DNA of 64,000 nt from a virus. Below the pieces are notes generated by a model. The model worked only from the letters and a program-made list of their open reading frames with translations. It was not told the DNA's origin and did not search any database. Of this stretch, positions 55,601 through 63,364 are shown piece after piece; position 1 is the first letter of the stretch; each line of letters opens with the position of its first letter. The stretch lies in the IMG/VR virus record IMGVR_UViG_3300032163_000002, positions 1 through 64,000 of that record, one strand, 5' to 3'. A program made the translations under genes and the position numbers.

Positions 55601-56482
55601 TTATTTTGCGCCTGCACTCACAAGCTGAGCCGTCACCGTACGAACAGCCAGCGCAGAATCTCCCTTCCAGCCATTCATCACGACATGAGGATCTCCACCC
55701 TCCACGAGCTGAATGATGGCAACGATGCCTTCTGCCAGCCGCTCGATATCCGGCACAAGAATAGCCCTCTCTCGTAAAAGAGCCTTCCAGTTCTTCTCAA
55801 CCTGCTGGTCTGTCACCGGACTTACGATGAGATGAAAAACATGCCAGTCCTTCTGCGTGTCAGCCAGAAGCACTTTGGAGTTCATGTCAGTTTCCGCTGA
55901 AACTCCAAGGAAATGCGTAAGCTGATCTTTCGTAAGCGTCGGGTGTGGGGACTCGTCACCAATAGTGAAAATGTAGCCCTTACGGTGGCGCTTCCGGATG
56001 GCGTCGCACTTCGTCTTGTAAGCAGCGAAAAACCACGCCAGCGAATAAGACTCTCCACCGTTGCCGCCGCCGTGCCCTTCAAGGTACATCTTGGCGATCT
56101 GGTCCACCATCGGCTCGACACTGGCTTCGAATTGCGTAACCTGTAGCGGAGCGCTATCGCAATTCGCATCCCCCAGCGCCATGCACATGATCTGAGGGTC
56201 AGTGACAGGCTTGCGCGCGTACAGTTCCTTCATGATGGTTCCGAGACTTCCCTTGATAATCGTCTCGGCGAGAATTCCCATCGACCCCGTCTCATCCGCG
56301 CCCAAGATGATCGGTGTCGCTTCAGGGTTAGCATCCGAATCCACAGCTTCCCGGAACTTGACCTTGGCCGGGTCCAGATCCGGATGAATATCTCTCTGTG
56401 TGAAAATCTGATCCCGGCTCTTGGCGCTGGTGGCATAAGCATGCCGGTTCCAATCAACATCTACGAATCGTGCGTTTCCCAT
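55601..56482 (-). CDS. VWA-domain protein
   Basis: IILGADETGSMGILAETII (about residues 57-76) is a MIDAS-like D-x-TGS motif. MCMALGDANCDSAPLQVTQFE and YIFTIGDESPHP give the other loops of a von Willebrand A fold. GGGAG precedes ATG. VWA proteins often pair with AAA ATPases; none is adjacent. It directly precedes the PurA/PurZ-like gene. Confidence 0.75.
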   Translation of the reverse strand: MGNARFVDVDWNRHAYATSAKSRDQIFTQRDIHPDLDPAKVKFREAVDSDANPEATPIILGADETGSMGILAETIIKGSLGTIMKELYARKPVTDPQIMCMALGDANCDSAPLQVTQFEASVEPMVDQIAKMYLEGHGGGNGGESYSLAWFFAAYKTKCDAIRKRHRKGYIFTIGDESPHPTLTKDQLTHFLGVSAETDMNSKVLLADTQKDWHVFHLIVSPVTDQQVEKNWKALLRERAILVPDIERLAEGIVAIIQLVEGGDPHVVMNGWKGDSALAVRTVTAQLVSAGAK

Positions 56483-56509
56483 GACTTCTCTCCCTTTGTG
56501 ATTAAAGCA

Positions 56510-56596
56510 TTAAACATTCATTATTTTGACGTTTATATTGGTACTTAAATCATCATACTTTTTCACTACCTCCACTTCATTCTTGACACAAAACAT
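56510..56596 (-). CDS. Possible 28-codon gene
   Basis: A short frame (FCVKNEVEVVKKYDDLSTNINVKIMNV) in the gap before the VWA gene; its ribosome site is weak (GATGAG). Could be spurious. Confidence 0.3.
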   Translation of the reverse strand: MFCVKNEVEVVKKYDDLSTNINVKIMNV

Positions 56597-56621
56597 TTTT
56601 ACTCATCAATTTATTTAGCGT

Positions 56622-56891
56622 TCATTCGACCTCTTTAGCTAAACCCCACAATTCATCATAAACCTTTTTCCAGTCTTCTCCAGCATTTACCCTGCGCTTA
56701 AGCTCATTATGTTTCTCTACATATTCATCGTAAACTTCTCCACCTTGTTCCCCATGAAGATCCACAAGAGCATCACGAATCAAGCGCCCTCTTTCTTCTT
56801 TATAAGATGTTGCCTTAAGCTGCTCTTCAAGTTCAGCAAAACGCTTTTCTAATTTCTTCAACCCTTCAGGTTTCTCAGGTGTAAATAGCAT
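56622..56891 (-). CDS. Hypothetical helical protein (89 aa)
   Basis: ATG 56891 follows GGAAAAACATTTG. KPEGLKKLEKRFAELEEQLKATSYKEERGRLIRDALVDLH, then EEYVEKHNELKRRV. Coiled. No family. Confidence 0.6.
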   Translation of the reverse strand: MLFTPEKPEGLKKLEKRFAELEEQLKATSYKEERGRLIRDALVDLHGEQGGEVYDEYVEKHNELKRRVNAGEDWKKVYDELWGLAKEVE

Positions 56892-56907
56892 CAAATGTTT
56901 TTCCTTT

Positions 56908-57495
56908 TTACACAATCTCGATATTCGGAATCACTTTCACAATAGCTTTACGATAAGAACGTAATGCAAGCGAATCAAAATACCCCACCGGAACGTATAC
57001 AAAACTAATTGGCTTGCCGTAAGACGAGCTGATGGCGTCATGGAAAACTTGCGGATCAAAAAGGTATGTGTCGTCCAACCCCTTTGGAAATGCATACGAC
57101 GATAGCAGACCATTAGCATAAACCAAAAGGTTATGTGTGTCCGGCATTAAATTCGCCCACACTGAAACCTTGTGAAGCTCGCAGGCGCGTTGAAGCAAAT
57201 GACGCTGAATTCCGTGAATGACAAAGCCCTTCACAACTGTAAACCAGCCATTAGATTCGTCGATGACTAGGCGCAACCCAACCATTGCACCTCCTCGGCT
57301 ACTAATGGCCTTCTTGAACGCACGGGTGTTCGTGGCATAACCCAACACGAGCGAGAAGGAAGAATTCTCGCCGTTGATAGAAACACCTTTCTGGTAAAGT
57401 CGAATAAGTGTATAATGGCTCAATAGCACAGAATCATTCACCGCCTTGCAAATGTCATGTGCCGTTATTTCTTGAAAGTCGGTACTCAACATCAT
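56908..57495 (-). CDS. Hypothetical protein (195 aa)
   Basis: N-terminus LSTDFQEITAHDICKAVNDS, then SFSLVLGYATNTRAFKKAISSRGGAMVGLRLVIDESNGWFTVVKGFV and a final beta region. Its start motif recurs in the next gene (LSTNFREIT). No family assigned. Confidence 0.6.
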   Translation of the reverse strand: MMLSTDFQEITAHDICKAVNDSVLLSHYTLIRLYQKGVSINGENSSFSLVLGYATNTRAFKKAISSRGGAMVGLRLVIDESNGWFTVVKGFVIHGIQRHLLQRACELHKVSVWANLMPDTHNLLVYANGLLSSYAFPKGLDDTYLFDPQVFHDAISSSYGKPISFVYVPVGYFDSLALRSYRKAIVKVIPNIEIV

Positions 57496-57526
57496 GACGA
57501 CCTTTTTTTCATTTAGACCCCTTCGA

Positions 57527-57769
57527 CTAAAAAACTGAAGGAGGAATAATACAGTAACGCAGATCAACCCACACGAGTTCTCCTGTTTTTGGTACTTTCA
57601 CTAATGCCATCCCTTCCGGCATTGAATTCCGAAGCGCTTCAAGGCAGTCTTGCAGTGGCAGAGAACAGGGTGAAGACAGTACACTCCTTTTAACCAAGAA
57701 AAAGCCTCCAAAGAAAACCATTAGAATTACTAGACGGATTGTGATTTCACGAAAATTTGTGCTTAACAC
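57527..57769 (-). CDS. Membrane-anchored small protein (80 aa)
   Basis: GTG 57769, AAGGAAGAATCGTT upstream. LSTNFREITIRLVILMVFFGGFFLV is an N-terminal helix preceded by the LST-x-F-x-EIT motif. LQDCLEALRNSMPEGMALVKVPKTGELVWVDL follows. Confidence 0.55.
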   Translation of the reverse strand: MLSTNFREITIRLVILMVFFGGFFLVKRSVLSSPCSLPLQDCLEALRNSMPEGMALVKVPKTGELVWVDLRYCIIPPSVF

Positions 57770-57782
57770 AACGATTCTTCCT

Positions 57783-58085
57783 TCAGAACCCCAACCTTTG
57801 CAGGTCTTCTTCCTCCTCTCCCGACAAGACAGAAATATCGGTAGCTCCTGATTTATAAGCTTTCACCAATCTGTCTTCCAACTCTTGAGACCAACGGCTT
57901 CTAGTTCGAAGATAAACGATATTTCCCACCTGTGCAACCGGAACCCCCAACTCTTCGGCTAGTTTACGCTCATAAATAACTGTTTCCTGTGTGAGTTGAT
58001 CCATCATCTCCTGAAATTCCTGCATTTTCTTTTCATCCTCCAAAGGAATTTCACAAGAAAAAGAAGTCATATCTTTATGACTCAT
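57783..58085 (-). CDS. Acidic hypothetical protein (100 aa)
   Basis: ATG 58085 with GAGGAA upstream. DEKKMQEFQEMMDQLTQETVIYERKLAEELGVPVAQVGNIVYLRTRSRWSQELEDRLVKAY. Possible helix-turn-helix in the middle. Function unknown. Confidence 0.6.
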   Translation of the reverse strand: MSHKDMTSFSCEIPLEDEKKMQEFQEMMDQLTQETVIYERKLAEELGVPVAQVGNIVYLRTRSRWSQELEDRLVKAYKSGATDISVLSGEEEEDLQRLGF

Positions 58086-58092
58086 GGATTCC

Positions 58093-58500
58093 TCACTTGA
58101 AGTCACCATCAGGCAGTTTATGCCACGGACGAGCATTATGAATTTCCTGCATCGTAGGAAAATTCTTTCCTTCAAATCTCCACGCGCGATCATCGAGGTA
58201 AATAAGGGCGGCAGGTTTTCTGTCAGTTACCTTGACTTCTTCGAACCCATGAATATCACCGTAAGTATCCCACATGATGTTGCCATATTTCTTCAGCCAA
58301 CGCCGCACCGCGCGCCGCCCCCTCCATGTTCGGCCTCGGGTCGTAAAGATCACTACAGCGAACTCCTGAAGAGTCTTATGAAGCCATTCGATAGCACCGG
58401 CTACCGGAGAGTCCGGAATGACATGCGGCGCGATCCACGGCGTGCTGTACTCATGAAGTACCCCATCCATGTCGCAGGCCACTGTATAGCGCCTTTTCAC
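58093..58500 (-). CDS. HAD-like phosphatase domain protein
   Basis: GTG 58500 has GGAGG 8 nt upstream. VACDMDGVLHEYS (motif I), VVIFTTRGR (motif II-like) and KPAALIYLDDRAWRFEGKNFP (motifs III-IV) mark a small HAD hydrolase, a family common in phages. The nucleophile Asp and the second Asp (DMD) are intact. Promoter P10 lies just upstream. Confidence 0.82.
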   Translation of the reverse strand: MKRRYTVACDMDGVLHEYSTPWIAPHVIPDSPVAGAIEWLHKTLQEFAVVIFTTRGRTWRGRRAVRRWLKKYGNIMWDTYGDIHGFEEVKVTDRKPAALIYLDDRAWRFEGKNFPTMQEIHNARPWHKLPDGDFK

Positions 58501-58520
58501 CGATTCCACCTCCAATCTAT

Positions 58521-58549
58521 AACTTACATCCGTAAGAAGCTCCTGTCAA
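58521..58549 (-). promoter_or_regulatory. Class B promoter P10
   Basis: TTGACA (58544-58549), 17-bp spacer, TAAGTT (58521-58526). Palindrome CTTAC-GGAT-GTAAG overlaps the -10. Confidence 0.82.
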
Positions 58550-58559
58550 GAGGCAGCGC

Positions 58560-58682
58560 TCATTTCTTTCTCCCCTTCGTCTTTACCAGACTCATCAATT
58601 CACTCAAACGCTGTAGCTCAGAAAAAATATCCGTCATAATATCGTGTGCGATTTTTTTTGCTATCGGCCCTAATATCAACAC
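58560..58682 (-). CDS. Possible small basic protein (40 aa)
   Basis: From GTG 58682 (KVLILGPIAKKIAHDIMTDIFSELQRLSELMSLVKTKGRKK). The start lacks a good ribosome site, so the gene is uncertain. A longer upstream extension overlaps the next gene in another frame. Confidence 0.35.
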   Translation of the reverse strand: MLILGPIAKKIAHDIMTDIFSELQRLSELMSLVKTKGRKK

Positions 58683-58686
58683 TTTT

Positions 58687-59220
58687 CTATTCGGGTTGTA
58701 CAGGCAGTATTTCCACCGGCAATGATTCGGGTTCACCGGACACCGCGCAGGTAGCTGCGCATGTTTTTGTTTTTTCAGCGCAGGCTTGGGACCGTCTAAT
58801 CTGTGCGTAGATTTTCGCTTTGCGTTTTTCACGTTTCTCCAAAGCTTTTATAAGGCGCTTCTCGGTCAGTCTCCGTTCACATGGATTCTGCTCGATAATT
58901 CCCTCTGAAGGCTTCACATCATCTTTCACGAAATTCAAACGAAGATTCTTGAACGGATCTTTTACAACTTTAGGTGTTGATGGTGAAATGAAATTTACTT
59001 TCGTTCCCTCTGGAATCACAGCCGCCTGTTCCTCTGATAATTCAGCGATAGCACGAAGTTGTTCCATGATTTCAGGAGGTGGTGCTGGAACAGAAAATAC
59101 TTCCTCTTGTCTCTTCTCTGCTAGAACACGAAGCTGCTCATTCACAGCTTCTACCCCTGAAGATGCTCCACCTTCATCAACAGATGCAACCGGCAATTCC
59201 TCGGATTTTTGCTCTTCCAT
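58687..59220 (-). CDS. Acidic/basic hypothetical protein (177 aa)
   Basis: ATG 59220 follows AAGGGGG. Pro/Glu-rich N-terminus (EEQKSEELPVASVDEGG), then a basic helix (CERRLTEKRLIKALEKREKRKAKIYAQIRR). Function unknown. Confidence 0.55.
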   Translation of the reverse strand: MEEQKSEELPVASVDEGGASSGVEAVNEQLRVLAEKRQEEVFSVPAPPPEIMEQLRAIAELSEEQAAVIPEGTKVNFISPSTPKVVKDPFKNLRLNFVKDDVKPSEGIIEQNPCERRLTEKRLIKALEKREKRKAKIYAQIRRSQACAEKTKTCAATCAVSGEPESLPVEILPVQPE

Positions 59221-59235
59221 ACTTTCCCCCTTCAC

Positions 59236-59375
59236 ACCCCCTTTTTGACAAAGGTTCTTGTTATAACTATGTCCTTACACCCCAAAAGGGTGCCCCCCTA
59301 CAAAATTCCCCGATTGTCATTAACATGCGTGCACCATATTTACGTACTTACGTTACCCCTGTAACCTTATCCACG
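59236..59375. other. Gene-free gap with small inverted repeats
   Basis: Contains GTTAC-CCCT-GTAAC (about 59353-59366), similar to the class B palindrome, and a hairpin CACCC-CAAAA-GGGTG. No -35/-10 pair fits well. Possibly an operator or diverged promoter. Confidence 0.35.
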
Positions 59376-59669
59376 TTAAGATTCCTTCTTTTTCTCCATA
59401 GATTTAACTTTCAACTGAACAAGCGCCTCATTCAAGTCAGCGATCAAAGCTCTGATCTCGTCTGGACCACCAATGAACCACTCCTGACAGGAATGAGGCA
59501 GGTAGGCCCCGTAGAAGCCCACACGTAAGGAATCCTTCAGATCATCCTTACGCCTAGCGTCCCCGACAAAATGCTCCCCATTCAAACGCGAACAAAAGCT
59601 CCCATCCGCAATACAGAGCATATCCCTACAATTTGTTGTGAGTTTAAGGTCGTCCTTGCAGTACGCCAT
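59376..59669 (-). CDS. Conserved phage hypothetical (97 aa)
   Basis: TTNCRDMLCIADGSFC, then EWFIGGPDEIRALIADLNEAL. The latter motif occurs in other phage proteins. Function unknown. Confidence 0.65.
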   Translation of the reverse strand: MAYCKDDLKLTTNCRDMLCIADGSFCSRLNGEHFVGDARRKDDLKDSLRVGFYGAYLPHSCQEWFIGGPDEIRALIADLNEALVQLKVKSMEKKKES

Positions 59670-59925
59670 GCTTTTTCTCTACTTTTTTCTTAGATTTGTT
59701 CTTGAAAATCTTCTTGATGGTCGGAACCGGAAAAGAGTCTATGAAAGTACCATAGGGGACAGGCTCAGCAGAAACCGGCTCATAAAGGCAGTTAAAAAAT
59801 GCCTGCCGAATACGCGCAAGGCCGCTAGGCATGAGTGCGATTCCAACGAGACTCACGAGGAAAACAAGCAAAGGAAGAAAATGAAAATCTATCTTCGCTG
59901 CGTACAGAGGTAAGCTACGTTCCAT
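59644..59925 (-). CDS. Membrane protein (93 aa)
   Basis: FHFLPLLVFLVSLVGIALMPSG is a membrane helix. The C-terminus is strongly basic (IKKIFKNKSKKKVEKKHG). Function unknown. Confidence 0.6.
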   Translation of the reverse strand: MERSLPLYAAKIDFHFLPLLVFLVSLVGIALMPSGLARIRQAFFNCLYEPVSAEPVPYGTFIDSFPVPTIKKIFKNKSKKKVEKKHGVLQGRP

Positions 59926-59938
59926 AAAAATTCTCCTC

Positions 59939-60631
59939 TTAAAGTTTCAAATGAATTATTGGATTTGGGTCATCCGGTTCTTCATTTAGGCGAGACAAAA
60001 TCTTGCCACGAAGAGCATCCAGAATCTCCTCTACGTTTTCCTCCTCCTTTTTCTTTTCTACTTGTATCTTTTTCTTGGCAGCTATTGATACTCCTGCCTT
60101 GGAATCAAAGCCAGCCATAAGATCGAGTTCCTTCTGCTCTTCCATCCACTCCATCACAAACTTGTCATCAAGATGCGCGGGGGGAAACGACCGTGTATTA
60201 TCAATCTGCGTAGAAAGCTTACCATGAATATATGCCCGAATTCCCTCGGGAGAAGCTGACTCCACGAATTTATGAAACAAGCCTGTATAAACTTCTACAC
60301 CCCTAGAAAACGCCTTTTCCACCATACTGCTTCTGGTCTTGATTCCACTTACATCCGTAAAACTGGAAGGCAGTGAAAATTTCGTAGATAAAATTGCAGT
60401 AGCACTTTTGGCTTCGCTGAGCGCGCTTTCCAGTCTTTCACGTTCACGATAAAGCCAGATAAGATCGAGCTTCAAACAAACGAGAAAAGAACGAAACTGC
60501 TCAGCATCCTTCAATTCACGAAACGTAATACGCTCCCCTTGCGGAGCCTTTAGACCATTGAGTAAATCCACAAAATTCTGATTCAGTTGAAGAACACGGC
60601 GCTCATCCACATGCAACTTTTTCTTACTCAT
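59939..60631 (-). CDS. Helical hypothetical protein (230 aa)
   Basis: LNQNFVDLLNGLKAPQGERITFRELKDAEQFRSFLVCLKLDLIWLYRERERLESALSE and a charged C-terminal helix (AAKKKIQVEKKKEEENVEEILDALRGK). Forms a run with the two genes upstream. No family. Confidence 0.6.
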   Translation of the reverse strand: MSKKKLHVDERRVLQLNQNFVDLLNGLKAPQGERITFRELKDAEQFRSFLVCLKLDLIWLYRERERLESALSEAKSATAILSTKFSLPSSFTDVSGIKTRSSMVEKAFSRGVEVYTGLFHKFVESASPEGIRAYIHGKLSTQIDNTRSFPPAHLDDKFVMEWMEEQKELDLMAGFDSKAGVSIAAKKKIQVEKKKEEENVEEILDALRGKILSRLNEEPDDPNPIIHLKL

Positions 60632-60633
60632 AA

Positions 60634-61137
60634 TTACATCCTGTCAGCGAGAATCTTCGCCCGAATGGCTGAGAAGTCTTTTTCGAAAGCTACAGCCTCC
60701 GTTTCCTGCTTGTTGAAAGGTGGTAATTCACCTACACATTCAAGGCGCAGATCCGCCAAAGTCGTATAATTGACCAATAAATGCGAGACGAAATCTGTCT
60801 GCACAGTCAATCCCTTAAGCGTAGGCAGAATTACAACATTTTCAGCGGCAAGCTTCAAGCCACCTTTTGCTCCAAATGTAAGCTTAGTGCCCATCCACCG
60901 AATTTCTACTGTGTTGATATTATGCATGGTATTCCGCAGATAAAGATGTACCTGACCATCACTTGCGACACTTGAAGCCGTAATGTGTGCCTCTATCGGA
61001 TGCTCATTGGTAACTTGATAAATTGGACGTGAACCCTCCAGCGAGAAAATCCCTGTAAACACGACAACTCGTTTGGAAGGCAATGAAACCGTTCCACGAG
61101 ACGCCCGTTTACTGGAATTCCTATGAATTCTTTTCAC
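60634..61137 (-). CDS. Beta-rich hypothetical protein (167 aa)
   Basis: RVVVFTGIFSLEGSRPIYQVTNEHPIEAHITASS, then HNINTVEIRWMGTKLTFGAKGG. GTG overlaps the previous stop. No family. Confidence 0.6.
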   Translation of the reverse strand: MKRIHRNSSKRASRGTVSLPSKRVVVFTGIFSLEGSRPIYQVTNEHPIEAHITASSVASDGQVHLYLRNTMHNINTVEIRWMGTKLTFGAKGGLKLAAENVVILPTLKGLTVQTDFVSHLLVNYTTLADLRLECVGELPPFNKQETEAVAFEKDFSAIRAKILADRM

Positions 61138-61907
61138 GCATTCCTCGCCAATAACTTTTCACGCGCCACCGCGAGTAAGTCTTCAACCTCACGTTCTTTG
61201 ATTTCTGCAACATACCGGGCAATACTCGGAAATGTAGGGAGACGAAGGCTGGACGTGACCCATGAAGAAGAAATAGCTGGTTGTATGCTCCGCGCCATCT
61301 TGAGATTTTTCTCAAACTCTGCACCGCAAACCGGAAGATACATTGATGTACCGTTGATAAATTCCATTCGCTGCTTTAGGAGCTGTGCTACGGTTGAAAA
61401 CCCAAGATCACTCGCAAAGAATTCAACTTCTGAAAGTGCGATGACACATTCCACCGCTATAACTTCCGTAGGTATCTTCTCTATTTCAGGATGTCTGGAA
61501 TAAAAAAGCTTCGCAAGCCCATGAACATAGGCGAGACTGATCTCCTGAATTTTGCCTTCCGGGGGTTTCTCTCCCCGATGCATGTCGTACAGCCCCATCA
61601 TTTTTTTACGAAGCTCGATGAGATTCTCTGTAGCAGAAACAGAAGGGGGGTTAAAGTCATTTGCAAAGTCACCCAGCTTTGGGTGCGATTTTTCAAGAGA
61701 AGAAGACTCCGTAGAAATCAAAGGAAGATACCCCCGGTCATCATCTTCTACGCCTCCATTGACCGCCGTAACTAGTTTCAATTCTTTAGTTACAGCTTCT
61801 ATCTCCGTGTCTGATTTTTTTTGATGAACTCCCGCAGCTTTATCCTGCTCGTTCATGAATTTCACAAACTCAGGATGAAGCGGCCTGCTACTGTGAAATT
61901 TATCCAT
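61134..61907 (-). CDS. Helical hypothetical protein (257 aa)
   Basis: ATG 61907 has AAGAGG 7 nt upstream. LIELRKKMMGLYDMHRGEKPP, LAYVHGLAKLFYSRHPEIEKIPTEVIAVECVIALSEVEFFASDLG. C-terminus (EREVEDLLAVAREKLLARNA). Function unknown. Confidence 0.6.
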   Translation of the reverse strand: MDKFHSSRPLHPEFVKFMNEQDKAAGVHQKKSDTEIEAVTKELKLVTAVNGGVEDDDRGYLPLISTESSSLEKSHPKLGDFANDFNPPSVSATENLIELRKKMMGLYDMHRGEKPPEGKIQEISLAYVHGLAKLFYSRHPEIEKIPTEVIAVECVIALSEVEFFASDLGFSTVAQLLKQRMEFINGTSMYLPVCGAEFEKNLKMARSIQPAISSSWVTSSLRLPTFPSIARYVAEIKEREVEDLLAVAREKLLARNA

Positions 61908-62067
61908 CGCCATGCCTCTTCACGGTATAGCGCTTGTCATGAAGCCACTTGTTCCACTTTCGAACCTGATGCCACTTCCACCATTTCAGCACCCAGCGCA
62001 TTACGAAACACCCGATGGAAAAACCGAGTAGAGTCCAGAGCACCCGAAGACCCCATATCTTCGTCAT
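61900..62067 (-). CDS. Small membrane protein, Trp-rich (55 aa)
   Basis: GGAG precedes ATG 62067. LWTLLGFSIGCFVMRWVLKWWKWHQVRKWNKWLHDK is one helix with an unusually Trp/Lys-rich face. Function unknown. Confidence 0.55.
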   Translation of the reverse strand: MTKIWGLRVLWTLLGFSIGCFVMRWVLKWWKWHQVRKWNKWLHDKRYTVKRHGDG

Positions 62068-62069
62068 GA

Positions 62070-62324
62070 TTACTCCGCCTCCATCTCCATGAGCAGGCCA
62101 CGCAGTAGCTTCAGCGCCGCTGTACGCTCGGAGGTTGCCGTGAGAGGGTAGGAAGGCAGGTACTTGCCGTTCGCGTCACGTAGCTCTCCGTGGACATGCA
62201 GAAGAGCCGAAGCTTCAGGGCTGACCTTCCAGATCAAACAGATAGGGGAAAAAAGCTTGGCGGAATCCGGCCAGACCGTATATCCGGCTTTTTGAAGCTC
62301 GCGGATAACCTCAACGCGATTCAT
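62070..62324 (-). CDS. Hypothetical protein (84 aa), possibly leaderless
   Basis: RVEVIRELQKAGYTVWPDSAKLF, then LHVHGELRDANGKYLPSYPLTATSERTAALKLLRGLLMEMEAE. P11 places the transcript start at about 62327, next to the start codon, without room for a ribosome site. Confidence 0.6.
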   Translation of the reverse strand: MNRVEVIRELQKAGYTVWPDSAKLFSPICLIWKVSPEASALLHVHGELRDANGKYLPSYPLTATSERTAALKLLRGLLMEMEAE

Positions 62325-62333
62325 CACCCTTAT

Positions 62334-62362
62334 AACTTACACCTGTAAGAATAAAAAGTCAA
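62334..62362 (-). promoter_or_regulatory. Class B promoter P11 (leaderless)
   Basis: TTGACT (62357-62362), 17-bp spacer, TAAGTT (62334-62339). CTTAC-AGGT-GTAAG overlaps the -10. Confidence 0.8.
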
Positions 62363-62402
62363 GGGAAAAAGAAAAGGGTAATAACCCACGAAACTGCTTA
62401 CT

Positions 62403-62609
62403 TTAGAAGGTTACTACCCCGTTTCCTTCTGCACGAACCGGGCCATATAGCCTGTGGGAAATTCTAGCGGGACGCTTCAAAGGGGGGACGAAGCGCTGCA
62501 TTTGATGGTGAGGCGTTATGGCAGGACGAAGAACAGACGCTCGCAGGGCGAGCATGAGAAGTCCGCTCGCGCAGATCGAAGAAAACACGAAAATCGAAAT
62601 ACGCCGCAT
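62403..62609 (-). CDS. Small exported or membrane protein (68 aa)
   Basis: ATG 62609 follows GGTGG. SIFVFSSICASGLLMLALRASVL is a signal or anchor helix, followed by a basic Pro-rich tail. Confidence 0.5.
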   Translation of the reverse strand: MRRISIFVFSSICASGLLMLALRASVLRPAITPHHQMQRFVPPLKRPARISHRLYGPVRAEGNGVVTF

Positions 62610-62610
62610 T

Positions 62611-63048
62611 CTATTTCCACCACCAGTTTTTTGTACCACTGAGAAGAATCGAGTTACCGTGATCAGAGATAGTGAAAACATTAGGCCAAAACTTGTCTTT
62701 ATCCATTTTTACTTTCAGTCCAAGCCGATCTCCAGTAAAGTACAACTTCCCGTACTGATACCAATGCTCGTCATCTCTACTAGCAATATCTCCACCTTCC
62801 TGATAAAATTCGTCTTCCTCTTCCTCACGGATGGATTCCTTTTTCGGTCCACCTCCACGCGCATAATTTATAGGTTCCGCATGAAGTTTATACCCCGGTT
62901 CAAGCTGCCTCTTGTCATCCTCAATGCACTTGTCACAATAATCCGATCCTTGATTCCACGGAACTTTACAGCACTTGCAACCTATGCACTGACGACTATT
63001 ATTATTTTTTTCCCTGATTTGCTTAAAGAGTTCGCTGAAAATTGTCAT
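62611..63048 (-). CDS. Cys-rich protein with tag-like N-terminus
   Basis: ATG 63048 follows AGGAG by 6 nt, giving MTIFSELFKQIREKNN, a tag-like helix. CIGCKCCKVPWNQGSDYCDKCIEDD is a zinc ribbon. LYFTGDRLGLKVKM...IS follow. An ACTATCT box lies upstream. Confidence 0.6.
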   Translation of the reverse strand: MTIFSELFKQIREKNNNSRQCIGCKCCKVPWNQGSDYCDKCIEDDKRQLEPGYKLHAEPINYARGGGPKKESIREEEEDEFYQEGGDIASRDDEHWYQYGKLYFTGDRLGLKVKMDKDKFWPNVFTISDHGNSILLSGTKNWWWK

Positions 63049-63082
63049 GACCATCTCCTGTCAAGATAGTCCATTTCAAAAG

Positions 63083-63364
63083 TCAATTCCAGTGATCATG
63101 AGCCCACTCGGTCCACAAAACATGAAGTACTTCTTTGATTTGTTCTCGGTTAGGCATATGCATCTCCACGTCATTACGAGACGCCAAAGGCGCGGCACAT
63201 TGCCCACAAAAGATTTCGGCATTCTTCTCCGCAACGATACACCTTCCTGTCGGAGCTATGAGAACCGGCTCCTTGCACTGGCTGCATATATCCATTGAAG
63301 TACCAGAAACGGACCCGAGAGCGTTTGATTTCCGTACGCAGACAAGTATATTTTTGTCGTTCAT
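63083..63364 (-). CDS. Zinc-ribbon phage protein (93 aa)
   Basis: DICSQCKEPVLIAPTGRCIVAEKNAEIFCGQCAAPL is a Cys4 ribbon of a type common in phages. Function unknown. Confidence 0.68.
   Translation of the reverse strand: MNDKNILVCVRKSNALGSVSGTSMDICSQCKEPVLIAPTGRCIVAEKNAEIFCGQCAAPLASRNDVEMHMPNREQIKEVLHVLWTEWAHDHWN

Noticed and set aside
56574-56602. Plus-strand TTGACA with 17-bp spacer
   Set aside because: The -10 (TCAATT) is poor and no plus-strand gene follows.
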